Below are positions 1-6,790 of a stretch of 27,353 nucleotides of DNA, one piece after another. The translations under genes and the position numbers were made by a program. The stretch is from JBAZAX01 sp964568625 (lineage in GTDB: Bacteria > Babelota > Babeliae > Babelales > RVW-14), in NCBI GenBank assembly GCA_964568625.1, contig CAZMQG010000022.1:1-27353 (forward strand), read 5' to 3'. The notes under the pieces were generated by a model, which saw nothing but the letters and a program-made list of their open reading frames with translations, was not told the DNA's origin and did not search any database. Within the stretch, counting starts at the first letter, position 1; every line of letters begins with the position of its first letter.

Positions 1-49
1 GAAGAATATGGCTTATCTATCACAAATTAATAGTTATCGAGTTAGCGTT
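1..49 (+). mobile_element. IS982-family element, 3' end (copy truncated by window edge)
   Basis: Bases 1-30 encode the last nine residues of a transposase (EEYGLSITN, then TAA at 28-30). They match the C-terminus of the complete transposase at 4020-4943 except for one residue (Ile for Thr). Bases 33-49 (GTTATCGAGTTAGCGTT) are the terminal inverted repeat. The element lies on the plus strand and most of it is outside the window. The 49 bases are the exact reverse complement of 27305-27353, so both window-end copies belong to one sub-lineage distinct from the internal copy. Confidence 0.9.
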
Positions 50-257
50 AAATTATATTATCGAAAATAATTTATATAATGCTGATGATGAATCCAAGAA
101 AGAGCTTTTTTATGAAGAATATTTTTGTTATGTGGGTAAAAGATATGCGCCTTGTCCCCCACCAAAATTCGATCCTTTATCTTCAAAAGATTCATGGCAA
201 GAGAAATTTTATAAATGGGTGAATATAACAAATAATCCAAGAAAGATACCATGTTAA
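48..257 (+). pseudogene. C-terminal fragment of an unknown gene, cut off by the IS at its left
   Basis: Immediately after the IS end a reading frame stays open for 69 codons to TAA at 255-257, with no ATG and no plausible early start. It translates as a hydrophilic, Lys/Asp/Pro-rich tail containing YVGKRYAPCPPPKFDPL and ending NNPRKIPC. The stop overlaps the ATG of the next gene (ATGTTAA at 251-257), an arrangement typical of translationally coupled operon genes. I infer the 3' remnant of a gene whose 5' part was displaced by the IS982 insertion. The family is not recognised. A chance open frame is possible, but the stop/start overlap and composition favour a real remnant. Confidence 0.5.
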
Positions 258-1342
258 AAATTAGCTTTCGAACTAGTATGTTTTTTCCCATATGCTTTGC
301 GTTTTTCACATTTTTTTTGTTTTGCGAAGCACAGGAATTAAGACAAATAAATGGTGATTTATCATTTCTATTGCAAGAAGCCCAGGCGACTCAACAACGG
401 TTAGTTATTTTTCTTAATGGATTAAAATCAAAATACATAAGCGCATCGATAGTTTTTGATTCAGGAATAAAACAGATGCCTACAATACAGCAATTGCTAA
501 ATACTAGATGGAATGGAGATGCCTCTAGGATTACGGATTATTCAAGAGCTACTATAGCTGTTGAAAATATTTATCAGGTATACCATTGCTTGGAAGATAT
601 TAAAAAATCATCATTGGAAATAGTTAAAGAGAGAGATAATTTTTTATTGCCTTATCCAAATAAATATAGAGATATAAATATAGTTTTTAGGGATCTTAAA
701 AATGGACATCTTGGGGAGATTCAAATTAATACTATACCAATGTTAGAATTTAAAAATTCAAGCGGTCACCATTTATTTGACGAGGTGAGAAATATACAAG
801 CAAGGGGTGTTCAAGAAAGCCGACCTCTTTCAGGCGAAGAAGAGCAAAAAATAGCCCAGTTGACTATGCAGGGTATTATTGGTCATAATAATGCATTCGA
901 AAGTTCTATGAAAATTGCTAACAAAACTTTACGTGTTGGGATATATGGCATTTTAATTTATGATAATGAAGTGCTTATGGTAAAGACCAAGTCAGGTTCA
1001 AAAATAATTTATAATTTTCCTGGTGGTGGTGTTGAAAGTAAAGAAGGACTTGCTGAAGCTCTTCTGAGAGAGTGTAAAGAAGAGTTAAACGTTGATGCAA
1101 TAATAAGAGATAGGCTGTATATATCCAAAGATCTTTATACGCATGAAGATTTTGATAATTATATGTTTAATTTGTATTATAAAATAGAAGTTGAAAACAA
1201 AGATATAATTAGTAGAGGAAGGCAGATAGATGTTCAAGTTAATGATATCAAATGGTTTCCTATTAACAAGTTACCTTTTGATGAAATGTTGCCTATCGAT
1301 AGGGAATTTATAGCATTTTTACAAGCTCAGCAAATTAAGTAA
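251..1342 (+). CDS. Secreted RelA/SpoT-like fold protein fused to a Nudix hydrolase domain
   Basis: This 363-residue protein has a signal peptide (hydrophobic residues 10-25, possible cleavage after CEA at 25-27). Residues about 60-185 resemble the nucleotidyltransferase fold of RelA/SpoT synthetases. Support is the segment SRITDYSRATIAVENI, then YRDINIVFR at 139-147, GEIQINT at 155-161 and GHHLFDEVR at 172-180; these correspond to the family's D.xRAT, GYRxxH-like and ExQxxT blocks. Residues about 228-360 are a Nudix domain with box G259-x5-E265-x7-R273-E274-x2-E277-E278, where the usual late Gly is Asn280. Nudix enzymes hydrolyse nucleoside diphosphate-linked compounds; RelA-like folds transfer pyrophosphate or act as toxins. 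The substrate is unknown and catalytic competence of the first domain is uncertain. The start overlaps the stop of the upstream fragment, with AAGAAAG as a weak ribosome site. The Nudix call is firm; the RelA-like call is moderate. Confidence 0.75.
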   Translation: MLKISFRTSMFFPICFAFFTFFLFCEAQELRQINGDLSFLLQEAQATQQRLVIFLNGLKSKYISASIVFDSGIKQMPTIQQLLNTRWNGDASRITDYSRATIAVENIYQVYHCLEDIKKSSLEIVKERDNFLLPYPNKYRDINIVFRDLKNGHLGEIQINTIPMLEFKNSSGHHLFDEVRNIQARGVQESRPLSGEEEQKIAQLTMQGIIGHNNAFESSMKIANKTLRVGIYGILIYDNEVLMVKTKSGSKIIYNFPGGGVESKEGLAEALLRECKEELNVDAIIRDRLYISKDLYTHEDFDNYMFNLYYKIEVENKDIISRGRQIDVQVNDIKWFPINKLPFDEMLPIDREFIAFLQAQQIK

Positions 1343-1371
1343 ACACAACTTCTGTTTTTTTGTATATAAAT

Positions 1372-1426
1372 AACGCTAACTTGATAATTCCTAATTCATA
1401 GTAGAGGGGCTGTATTTTCCAATTTT
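1372..1426 (-). mobile_element. Relic of an IS982-family right end
   Basis: Bases 1372-1388 (AACGCTAACTTGATAAT) match the terminal inverted repeat at 4001-4017 (AACGCTAACTCGATAAC) at 15 of 17 positions. Similarity continues past the former transposase stop to about 1426. No intact reading frame remains and the opposite IS end is not found nearby. It is an old, decayed insertion in the same orientation as the complete copy, now abutting an IS200/IS605 relic. Confidence 0.8.
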
Positions 1427-1458
1427 AAACAAAGAGGGTGCAATTTCCCGAATAAAAA

Positions 1459-1935
1459 ATGAGCAAGCAAAAAATAAAAAGTTATAATAGATTGTTACTC
1501 ATGTACCACATAGTATGCCCAACAAAATATAGAAGAGTAGTATTCTGCGAAAAAGTTGATCAGGTGTTAAAAGAGATTTGCTTGGAGATATCAAATCGCT
1601 ATGAGATAGAACTTTTAGAAATAGGTGTTGATACGGACCATGTACATTTTCTCGTTCAGTCTGTTTCAACCTATAGTCCAATAATTCAACAAAAATAGTG
1701 TAAGAACGATAAAAAGCATAAAAGCAAGAGAGATTTTATTCGGGCTTTTGAAGCGAAGAAGCAATTGTGGGGTGGGGAGTTTTAGAGTAAGGCTTATTAT
1801 GTGAGTACGGTTGGGAAGTCTGGGGATGAACGAAAAATTACAAATTATGTTAGAATCCAAGGAATAGGAAAAAATTACAAAACCTTGCATCAACAAGCAA
1901 GTAAATTAGCTCAAATAACTTTGTTCGAAGAATAA
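1459..1935 (+). pseudogene. Degenerate IS200/IS605-family TnpA (Y1 HUH) transposase
   Basis: The 79-residue opening frame has the TnpA N-terminus (YHIVCPTKYRRVVF) and the HUH metal-binding motif H61-V-H63. It hits a stop at 1696-1698. The family sequence continues in the +1 frame (VRTIKSIKARE, about 1693-1738), then returns to the original frame (RAFEAKKQLWGGEF). There a TAG at 1783-1785 replaces the Trp codon expected in EFWS. Beyond it the frame runs on through YYVSTVGK and NYVRIQG, which should hold the catalytic Tyr, to TAA at 1933-1935. The gene is therefore inactivated by two compensating frameshifts and one nonsense change. A full-length family protein is about 140-155 residues, matching this span. 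No accessory tnpB is present. Confidence 0.88.
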
Positions 1936-1999
1936 AGCTCCCCGTAGCTTGCTGCTCAAGCACAGTTTTATGCCCAAGTTTAAGTCATAAAAAATTTTA

Positions 2000-2413
2000 T
2001 CAATACTGCATCTTATTTGGAATTACACCCCTGACACCTCCTTTGGGATTTTTAATGTCGCCATCTCTTCTTGGAATAAGGTGTACGTGCAAATGAAAGA
2101 TTGATTGGCCAGCGGCCCGTCCAACATTTATTCCAATATTAAAACCGGACACTGTCTTGTCATTCATTAATATTAGATCTTTTCTAACTTTGAGCAAATT
2201 CCAAATCGATTCCACTTCCTGAATATTTGCATCAAAAAAACTTTCGACATGTCTCTTAGGTATTATGAGCGAATGTCCAGGGCTTACTGGAAATTGATCA
2301 ATATAAACATAAGAAAAAGCATCTTCAAAGATAATATTGTTTTTTTGGGGAAGGCAGAAGCAACAATTTGCTTCTGCCTGATTATATGCTAACCCGCGCA
2401 TGGATTTACACAT
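2000..2413 (-). CDS. HIT-family nucleotide hydrolase/transferase (cytosolic)
   Basis: This 137-residue protein has the complete HIT layout. A Cys pair (C17, C20) resembles the zinc-binding knuckle seen in some members, followed by the PVSPGHSLIIPKRH strand-loop and the histidine triad H107-L-H109-V-H111 in FHLHVHLIPR. HIT proteins cleave nucleoside phosphoramidates, AMP conjugates or diadenosine polyphosphates; the substrate here cannot be read from sequence. There is no signal peptide, so it should act in the cytoplasm. Its first 25 bases overlap the end of the upstream secreted HIT gene, implying translational coupling. An internal ATG at 2401 (MRGLAYN) is an alternative start. Family call is firm, substrate unknown. 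Confidence 0.92.
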   Translation of the reverse strand: MCKSMRGLAYNQAEANCCFCLPQKNNIIFEDAFSYVYIDQFPVSPGHSLIIPKRHVESFFDANIQEVESIWNLLKVRKDLILMNDKTVSGFNIGINVGRAAGQSIFHLHVHLIPRRDGDIKNPKGGVRGVIPNKMQY

Positions 2414-3237
2414 GTATTTGCAAGATTTGTCTTTTCGTTAAATTTTGTTAAAACAAATGTAAGTCTACTTTGTAAGATTTTTACGATTTCGTCTGAGATT
2501 GGATTTTTCCAGTCCCAAAAAGCCTCTTGACCATTAGCAATAATAGCAAAAACTTTTCTAAAAAATTGAGATGGAACTTTTGATGCCAGATGACTTTCTG
2601 GAATTACAAAAGCTTTATCGTTTGAATATTTAAGAAAAAGATATGATTCAAAATCCTTTTCCCCATTTACTAAGCACTCCGTATTTTGTTTTAAAAAAAG
2701 CAAAAGCTTTTCATCACCCAAGTAATCAAGCGATGTGTTTAATAAAGGGCTATTTTTTAAAATTAGTCCATATTCAGACAATAGGTTCTTTATTGCTGAC
2801 TCGTTAATAGATATATTTGGAATAAAATGTAAATGCGCATGATATACTGAATTTCCACTGCTTATGATTGTTTCACCTAACAAACGACATCCATGTTCAA
2901 ACAATATATATTCACTTGTATGAAAAACATTTTTTAATTTAGATAAAATAAATGTTATCTCTGTTGCCATGTCAACATTTATTGCAGCAAATGATGTAAT
3001 ATGTTTCTTAGGAACTATCAACAAATGTCCATATGCTACTGGGTAGTTATCAGAAATAACATAAAAATGCTTTGTTTGCATAAGAATCATACTGCTTTCC
3101 TTGGCAACGTCCGAATACAATTGCTTGAAAGTTTGGCCATAAATTTCTAAATCTTTACAAAATGGACATGCAAATATATTAAAAATATTTCCAGTAAAAC
3201 ACAATACCAATAATAAAACACGGAACAACATTTTCAC
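2389..3237 (-). CDS. Secreted HIT-like protein with a C-terminal extension
   Basis: This 282-residue protein begins with a clear signal peptide (hydrophobic residues 5-22) ending just before CPFC (C24, C27), a knuckle like that of the downstream HIT gene. Residues 50-140 form a HIT domain with YGHLLIVPKKH and the triad H133-A-H135-L-H137. Residues about 150-275 look like a second, degenerate HIT-like half (FVIPESHLASKVP), a two-lobed plan reminiscent of GalT/Ap4A phosphorylases but without a second triad. Export is unusual because HIT enzymes are normally cytosolic. The start may be GTG at 3237 or the ATG two codons later; an AAGAAAGA stretch lies upstream. The downstream HIT gene overlaps its 3' end, so the two form one unit. 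Confidence 0.82.
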   Translation of the reverse strand: MKMLFRVLLLVLCFTGNIFNIFACPFCKDLEIYGQTFKQLYSDVAKESSMILMQTKHFYVISDNYPVAYGHLLIVPKKHITSFAAINVDMATEITFILSKLKNVFHTSEYILFEHGCRLLGETIISSGNSVYHAHLHFIPNISINESAIKNLLSEYGLILKNSPLLNTSLDYLGDEKLLLFLKQNTECLVNGEKDFESYLFLKYSNDKAFVIPESHLASKVPSQFFRKVFAIIANGQEAFWDWKNPISDEIVKILQSRLTFVLTKFNEKTNLANTCVNPCAG

Positions 3238-3514
3238 ATCTTTCTTTTTTTATTTTAATTTTATAATCCATTGATTTACCCTAAATATCCCCAATTTGAA
3301 TTTACATTCAGTTATCCTCCCTGGTTCTGCCCTCTAAATTATAATTTACTATTCGCAATTTGCGTTAGTTTTAAAGTATTGTCTTCAAAGTAGTAAAAAA
3401 CTCAGTTTCTTTTCTATTATTAATGAATTATTTTATGCATGAAGAATTGAATGTCAAGAAAAATAAAAATACCAAAATCCCTTGTTTTATAAGTTTTTAA
3501 AAACTCTTTAAGCC
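3238..3514. other. Intergenic gap between divergent HIT and MazG-like genes
   Basis: The gap between the HIT gene start at 3237 and the MazG-like start at 3593 is about 355 bases and AT-rich. Apart from the promoter at 3515-3543 I see no coding frame, RNA gene, repeat or strong hairpin in it. It presumably also holds the minus-strand promoter of the HIT pair, which I could not pin down. Confidence 0.5.
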
Positions 3515-3543
3515 TCGACAAACTCTTGGGTATTTGCTATATT
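3515..3543 (+). promoter_or_regulatory. Predicted sigma70-type promoter of the MazG-like gene
   Basis: TCGACA (3515-3520) and TATATT (3538-3543) are separated by exactly 17 bases, lying about 50 bases upstream of the ATG at 3593. Each hexamer differs from consensus at one position. Confidence 0.6.
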
Positions 3544-3592
3544 GCTAAGCACAAATATTTTAGTAATGCTTATATTAAAATAGGGACTAAAT

Positions 3593-3898
3593 ATGAATCC
3601 AGTTAAGTTAGTTAGAGACAAAATTCCAGACATTATGAAAAGCGAAGGGAAAAACCCTATATTCTATGTGGCTGGTGAAAAAGAGTTTTGTCGCTTATTG
3701 AGGAACAAACTACAAGAAGAGGTAAGCGAATTCTTAAAAGATGATTCCATCGAAGAATTGTGCGACATATTAGAGGTTATAAATGCGATATGTGCCTCAA
3801 AAAAAATGGCTATGAACGATCTTGAACAAATACGCTTAAAAAAAATTAATGAGCGAGGCGCCTTTGTTAATAAATTTGTTTTGGAGCTTACAAAATAA
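3593..3898 (+). CDS. MazG-like nucleotide pyrophosphohydrolase
   Basis: This 101-residue, single-domain, all-alpha protein begins with the VRDKIPDIM segment common in small MazG-like proteins. It carries the Mg-binding pattern EExxE (E42, E43, E46) followed by ExxD (E55, D58). Such enzymes hydrolyse NTPs or modified nucleotides to the monophosphate and pyrophosphate, and are often called house-cleaning enzymes. There is no signal peptide. A promoter lies upstream and GGGA precedes the ATG. The gene sits between the HIT pair and the complete IS982 copy, in a patch of nucleotide-processing genes. Phosphoribosyl-ATP pyrophosphohydrolase (HisE) is a relative, but no his gene is nearby. Confidence 0.82.
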   Translation: MNPVKLVRDKIPDIMKSEGKNPIFYVAGEKEFCRLLRNKLQEEVSEFLKDDSIEELCDILEVINAICASKKMAMNDLEQIRLKKINERGAFVNKFVLELTK

Positions 3899-4000
3899 GC
3901 AATCTAATCGCGTATCTATTAATTATTTAAAAAATATCCATAAAAGAACGAATTTTTACACCTTTAAACCACTGAAAATAATAAAAATTTTCTTTATTTT

Positions 4001-5003
4001 AACGCTAACTCGATAACTCCTAGTTTGTAGTAGATAGGCCATATTCTTCAATTTTAATAGAAGGCTTATGTTCTCTAAAATTGTATGCAACAAAGGCTGA
4101 AACTATGTTTACAAAGAAATTTGTAACGTTTCTATGTCGAGTATGTTCAATCTGAAGGCTTGTTTTTAATAAACCATTAACTGATTCAATGACTCCTCTT
4201 TTTCGTAAGAGGAGTTTTTCTTTTAAATGCATAAAAACATTTTTCATGTTTTCACGACCTCTTGTTATAAGTTTTATTCCACGAGCAAAAAGCTCGTGAA
4301 ATAATTTGGATGAGATATATCCTCTGTCTCCGAATAACAATCCAGAGATGTTTTTTGTAAGCCTGCATACAACATCAATATTACAATCGCTTACATTCCC
4401 AGGGGTAACACAAAAAGCGATTGCTTCCCCGTGATGATTTATGACCAAATGAACCTTAAAGCCATAAAACCATCCAGTCGACGTTTTACCTCGTTGCGCA
4501 AGCCCTTTGAAAACTTTATGCGAGCTAATTCTTGCATTGTGGCACACATTTAATTTGAAAGAATCTATAAAAAAGATTTCGGATTTTTTAGTAGATTTTT
4601 GTGATAACGAAAATAGAGTTAGTGGCAGCAACGATTCTTGCAGGAGTTCAACAATTCTGTTGTAGCTTACCAAGCAATTGAAAGCACATTTAAGTTCTTT
4701 ACAGACCATGTTTTCATAATAATCTTTAAATGTTCGATATTTGGAATGATGCCAGAATATTGCTATCGTTAATACTTCGCTTAAACACATCTTTGGAGGC
4801 CTTCCCCCTGGACGCTTTCTATCCAACTCGATTAATGTTTTTTTTAGAAATTTTTCATATTCCTTGCAAAATTCATCAACATGGAAAAAAATAGTTGTTA
4901 ATAACATGAAAATCCTTTCTCTCTTTTTTTGAGCTTTTGACACTCTTAATTTAAGAGAGAAAGGATTTTTTTAAATCTCTTTTTTAGTTATCGAGTTCGC
5001 GTT
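4001..5003 (-). mobile_element. Complete IS982-family insertion sequence
   Basis: The element is 1,003 bp, bounded by inverted repeats AACGCTAACTCGATAAC (4001-4017) and GTTATCGAGTTCGCGTT (4987-5003) that match at 16 of 17 positions. It holds one intact transposase gene. Both flanks read TTTT next to the ends (3997-4000 and 5004-5007), which could be a 4-bp target duplication but is uninformative in AT-rich DNA. The length and single frame suit IS982. Confidence 0.9.
4020..4943 (-). CDS. IS982-family DDE transposase
   Basis: This 307-residue transposase cuts and joins the ends of its own element. The acidic triad is visible as D127 in FFIDSFKLNVCHN, D206 in LFGDRGYIS and E253 in KRGVIESVNGLLK. 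The spacing and the ID-SF-x3-VCHN and GFKVHL blocks are typical of IS982. The frame is uninterrupted, so the protein may be active. The stop lies two bases inside the left inverted repeat. The first codons overlap the region just inside the right end, so an internal Met (residue 13) is a possible alternative start. Its C-terminus (EEYGLSTTN) differs by one residue from the window-edge copies. Confidence 0.93.
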   Translation of the reverse strand: MSKAQKKRERIFMLLTTIFFHVDEFCKEYEKFLKKTLIELDRKRPGGRPPKMCLSEVLTIAIFWHHSKYRTFKDYYENMVCKELKCAFNCLVSYNRIVELLQESLLPLTLFSLSQKSTKKSEIFFIDSFKLNVCHNARISSHKVFKGLAQRGKTSTGWFYGFKVHLVINHHGEAIAFCVTPGNVSDCNIDVVCRLTKNISGLLFGDRGYISSKLFHELFARGIKLITRGRENMKNVFMHLKEKLLLRKRGVIESVNGLLKTSLQIEHTRHRNVTNFFVNIVSAFVAYNFREHKPSIKIEEYGLSTTN

Positions 5004-5175
5004 TTTTAATCAAAATACGGTTATCCATACGCGAGTTCGAGAATTAAATATTGCTTTATGAAAGCCCTTATAAAGTTGCAACATCTGAGGATCAATGCCA
5101 TGAACTTAAGAAATAAAGATTTGGGATAAATCAGAACTTTTGCGCTTCGAAATCGGCTAACGCCCGCACCAAATG

Positions 5176-5238
5176 GTCGCCCCGGCCGTGTCCGGCGAAG
5201 TCTTGCACGTAGCCTGGGTGAAGACCGGGGTCCAGGCT
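5176..5238 (+). repeat. GC-rich palindromic repeat, left arm flanking the GIY-YIG gene
   Basis: This stretch is far more GC-rich than its surroundings. It contains GTCGCCCCGG (5176-5185) and GTGAAGACCGGGGTCCAGG (from 5218), both found in inverted orientation in the right arm at 5574-5603. Between them is a 32-base insertion. AGCCTGG (5211-5217) and CCAGGCT (5232-5238) are perfect reverse complements and can form a hairpin. The sequence looks imported relative to the AT-rich host background. Confidence 0.8.
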
Positions 5239-5281
5239 TTTTTCTGCTTGCATGCTCAGAAAAATCATATACGCTAAAAAC

Positions 5282-5566
5282 ATGAAAAATTATTACATAT
5301 ACATTTTGTGTTCAAAAAGAAACGGAACCTTGTATATTGGGGTAACCAGTAATTTGAGCAGAAGAGTGCAAGAACATAAAGCAAAATTGATTCCAGGTTT
5401 TACTGCAAAATATTCAGTAAACAGACTTGTTTATTTTGAAGTTTTTAATTCAGCTTTAGTCGCAATTTGCAGGGAAAAATGCCTGAAGGAATGGGCTCGA
5501 TCTTGGAAAATTCGCCTCATTGAAAAATCAAACCCTGAATGGAAAGACCTCCTCGATCTAGAATGA
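5282..5566 (+). CDS. GIY-YIG (UvrC/URI-type) single-domain nuclease
   Basis: This 94-residue protein is essentially one GIY-YIG domain: YYIYILC at the start, TLYIGVTSNL with the YIG at 18-20, catalytic-type Arg in SRRVQEHK, and a C-terminal KCLKEWARSWK helix. The domain makes single-strand or double-strand DNA cuts with one metal ion. Many small members are orphans of unknown role. An ATG at 5252 would add ten residues, but MKNYYIYIL at 5282 is the usual family start, so I use it; no clear ribosome site precedes either. The gene is flanked on both sides by the same GC-rich palindromic repeat in opposite orientations, which suggests the nuclease and repeat form one mobile unit. Confidence 0.88.
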   Translation: MKNYYIYILCSKRNGTLYIGVTSNLSRRVQEHKAKLIPGFTAKYSVNRLVYFEVFNSALVAICREKCLKEWARSWKIRLIEKSNPEWKDLLDLE

Positions 5567-5573
5567 TAATGAT

Positions 5574-5603
5574 AGCCTGGACCCCGGTCTTCACCGGGGC
5601 GAC
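5574..5603 (-). repeat. GC-rich palindromic repeat, right arm flanking the GIY-YIG gene
   Basis: Read on the minus strand this is the same unit as the left arm without its 32-base insertion. CCCCGGT (5582-5588) and ACCGGGG (5593-5599) form a perfect 7-bp stem with a CTTC loop. It begins 8 bases after the nuclease gene's stop and could also act as the gene's 3' structure. Confidence 0.8.
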
Positions 5604-5788
5604 GTATGTGTATAGATAAAGTTTTTTAAATACCAAGTTTTCGTTAGTTAGTAAGATGTCTAATATTTTTTCTATGTCTTAAGTTGATGGATGACATTGG
5701 GCTTTCGCCGAAAAAAGACAACGTGGAATATCTTTTAGTGTCATTACATGCATACTATAAATCATTATGATTATCGAACTGGTGTTGA

Positions 5789-6652
5789 TTAACTGTTTTT
5801 GTCCATAAATCCCGCGCATAGGCCGGAGACTTCTTTGGTAATCTCTGCTTGACGCATTTTATTGTATTGCAGTGTTACCGTTTCAATGAATTTGTCAGCG
5901 TTGGTTGTGGAGTTGTCCATAGCCACAAAGCGTGCTGAGTATTCTGAGATAAGCGCCTGAAATAGCATAAAAAGAATTTGTCCTTTGACGTATCTTACAG
6001 AGAGATAATCAAGGGTATCATTTGTATTTTGTTCCCAAATTAAATCTTTGTGTGCCTTGCGATTTTTTACTTCCGGATCAACCTGAAGTGGCACAAGTTG
6101 GAATTTATTTGGTTTTTGTGCGAAAAACGATTTTGATTCATTGTAGAAAAAAGTAATTGATGTGAATGGAGTTGGAGCATCCATAAATTTGGTTATAAGG
6201 TCGCTTGCAATTGAGATATAGTTACTTGGGCTGAAATCATGATAATTTGATATTATTTCACCTAATTCATTTTCTTTGATGTAATTTGTAGCTTTGTTTC
6301 CTACTGTTATGAATTTGCAATTCTGATATTTTTTTGTTGCAATTTCTTTTTCAAGGAATTTGAAGAGGTTTGAGTTTAGTCCACCGCAAAGACCCTTTGA
6401 TGTTGCAACAACTACAATTAATGGATTTGGAGTTGTTGATTGTGGAAATAGCAACGGATTTTGCCAAGATTGATCGTAACAGACCAGTTCGGTAAAAAGA
6501 GTTTTTAATTTTTCAGTATAATTGCGAACGGCTACGGAATTATGTTCTAGTTTAGAATACATAGACATTGAAACTTGTCGAAGAGCATTGGTTATTTTTT
6601 TTGTTGTTTGAATGGATTTTATTTTTTGTTTTAATTGGATTTGTTTTGCCAC
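5789..6652 (-). CDS. atpG: F1Fo ATP synthase gamma subunit
   Basis: The gamma subunit is the rotating central stalk of F1, coupling proton flow through Fo to catalysis at the alpha/beta hexamer. The N-terminal helix (QKIKSIQTTKKITNALRQVS), the ATSKGLCGGLN segment and the C-terminal helix (MRQAEITKEVSGLCAGF) are diagnostic. About 287 residues is the normal length. A GTG at 6664 would also open the frame, but GGAG at 6659-6662 sits six bases before the GTG at 6652. That start gives MAKQIQLKQ, matching the family's N-terminus, so I choose it. No other ATP synthase gene is adjacent: the neighbours are a GIY-YIG element and a divergent NYN gene. The operon therefore appears split. Confidence 0.95.
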   Translation of the reverse strand: MAKQIQLKQKIKSIQTTKKITNALRQVSMSMYSKLEHNSVAVRNYTEKLKTLFTELVCYDQSWQNPLLFPQSTTPNPLIVVVATSKGLCGGLNSNLFKFLEKEIATKKYQNCKFITVGNKATNYIKENELGEIISNYHDFSPSNYISIASDLITKFMDAPTPFTSITFFYNESKSFFAQKPNKFQLVPLQVDPEVKNRKAHKDLIWEQNTNDTLDYLSVRYVKGQILFMLFQALISEYSARFVAMDNSTTNADKFIETVTLQYNKMRQAEITKEVSGLCAGFMDKNS

Positions 6653-6790
6653 TTTATTCTCCACTATACAAATTGTATTCTAAACATCGTTACTTAAATA
6701 AGAATCAATAAAACAATGCTAACACTTGGAATTAAAAAAAGGAATGTTTAGACTAAAAATTAATTAAATTAATTAATTTAAGGAAATTTA

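Noticed and set aside
5020..5046. Possible extra IS982 end or DnaA box just right of the IS (GTTATCC and CGCGAGTTCGAG)
   Set aside because: It shares only short scattered words with the inverted repeat, has no transposase remnant, and TTATCCATA does not match the DnaA box consensus.
5604..5788. Small gene or second palindromic element between the GIY-YIG repeat and atpG
   Set aside because: Only a 3-bp stem (GGC-TTTC-GCC) and no sustained reading frame were found.
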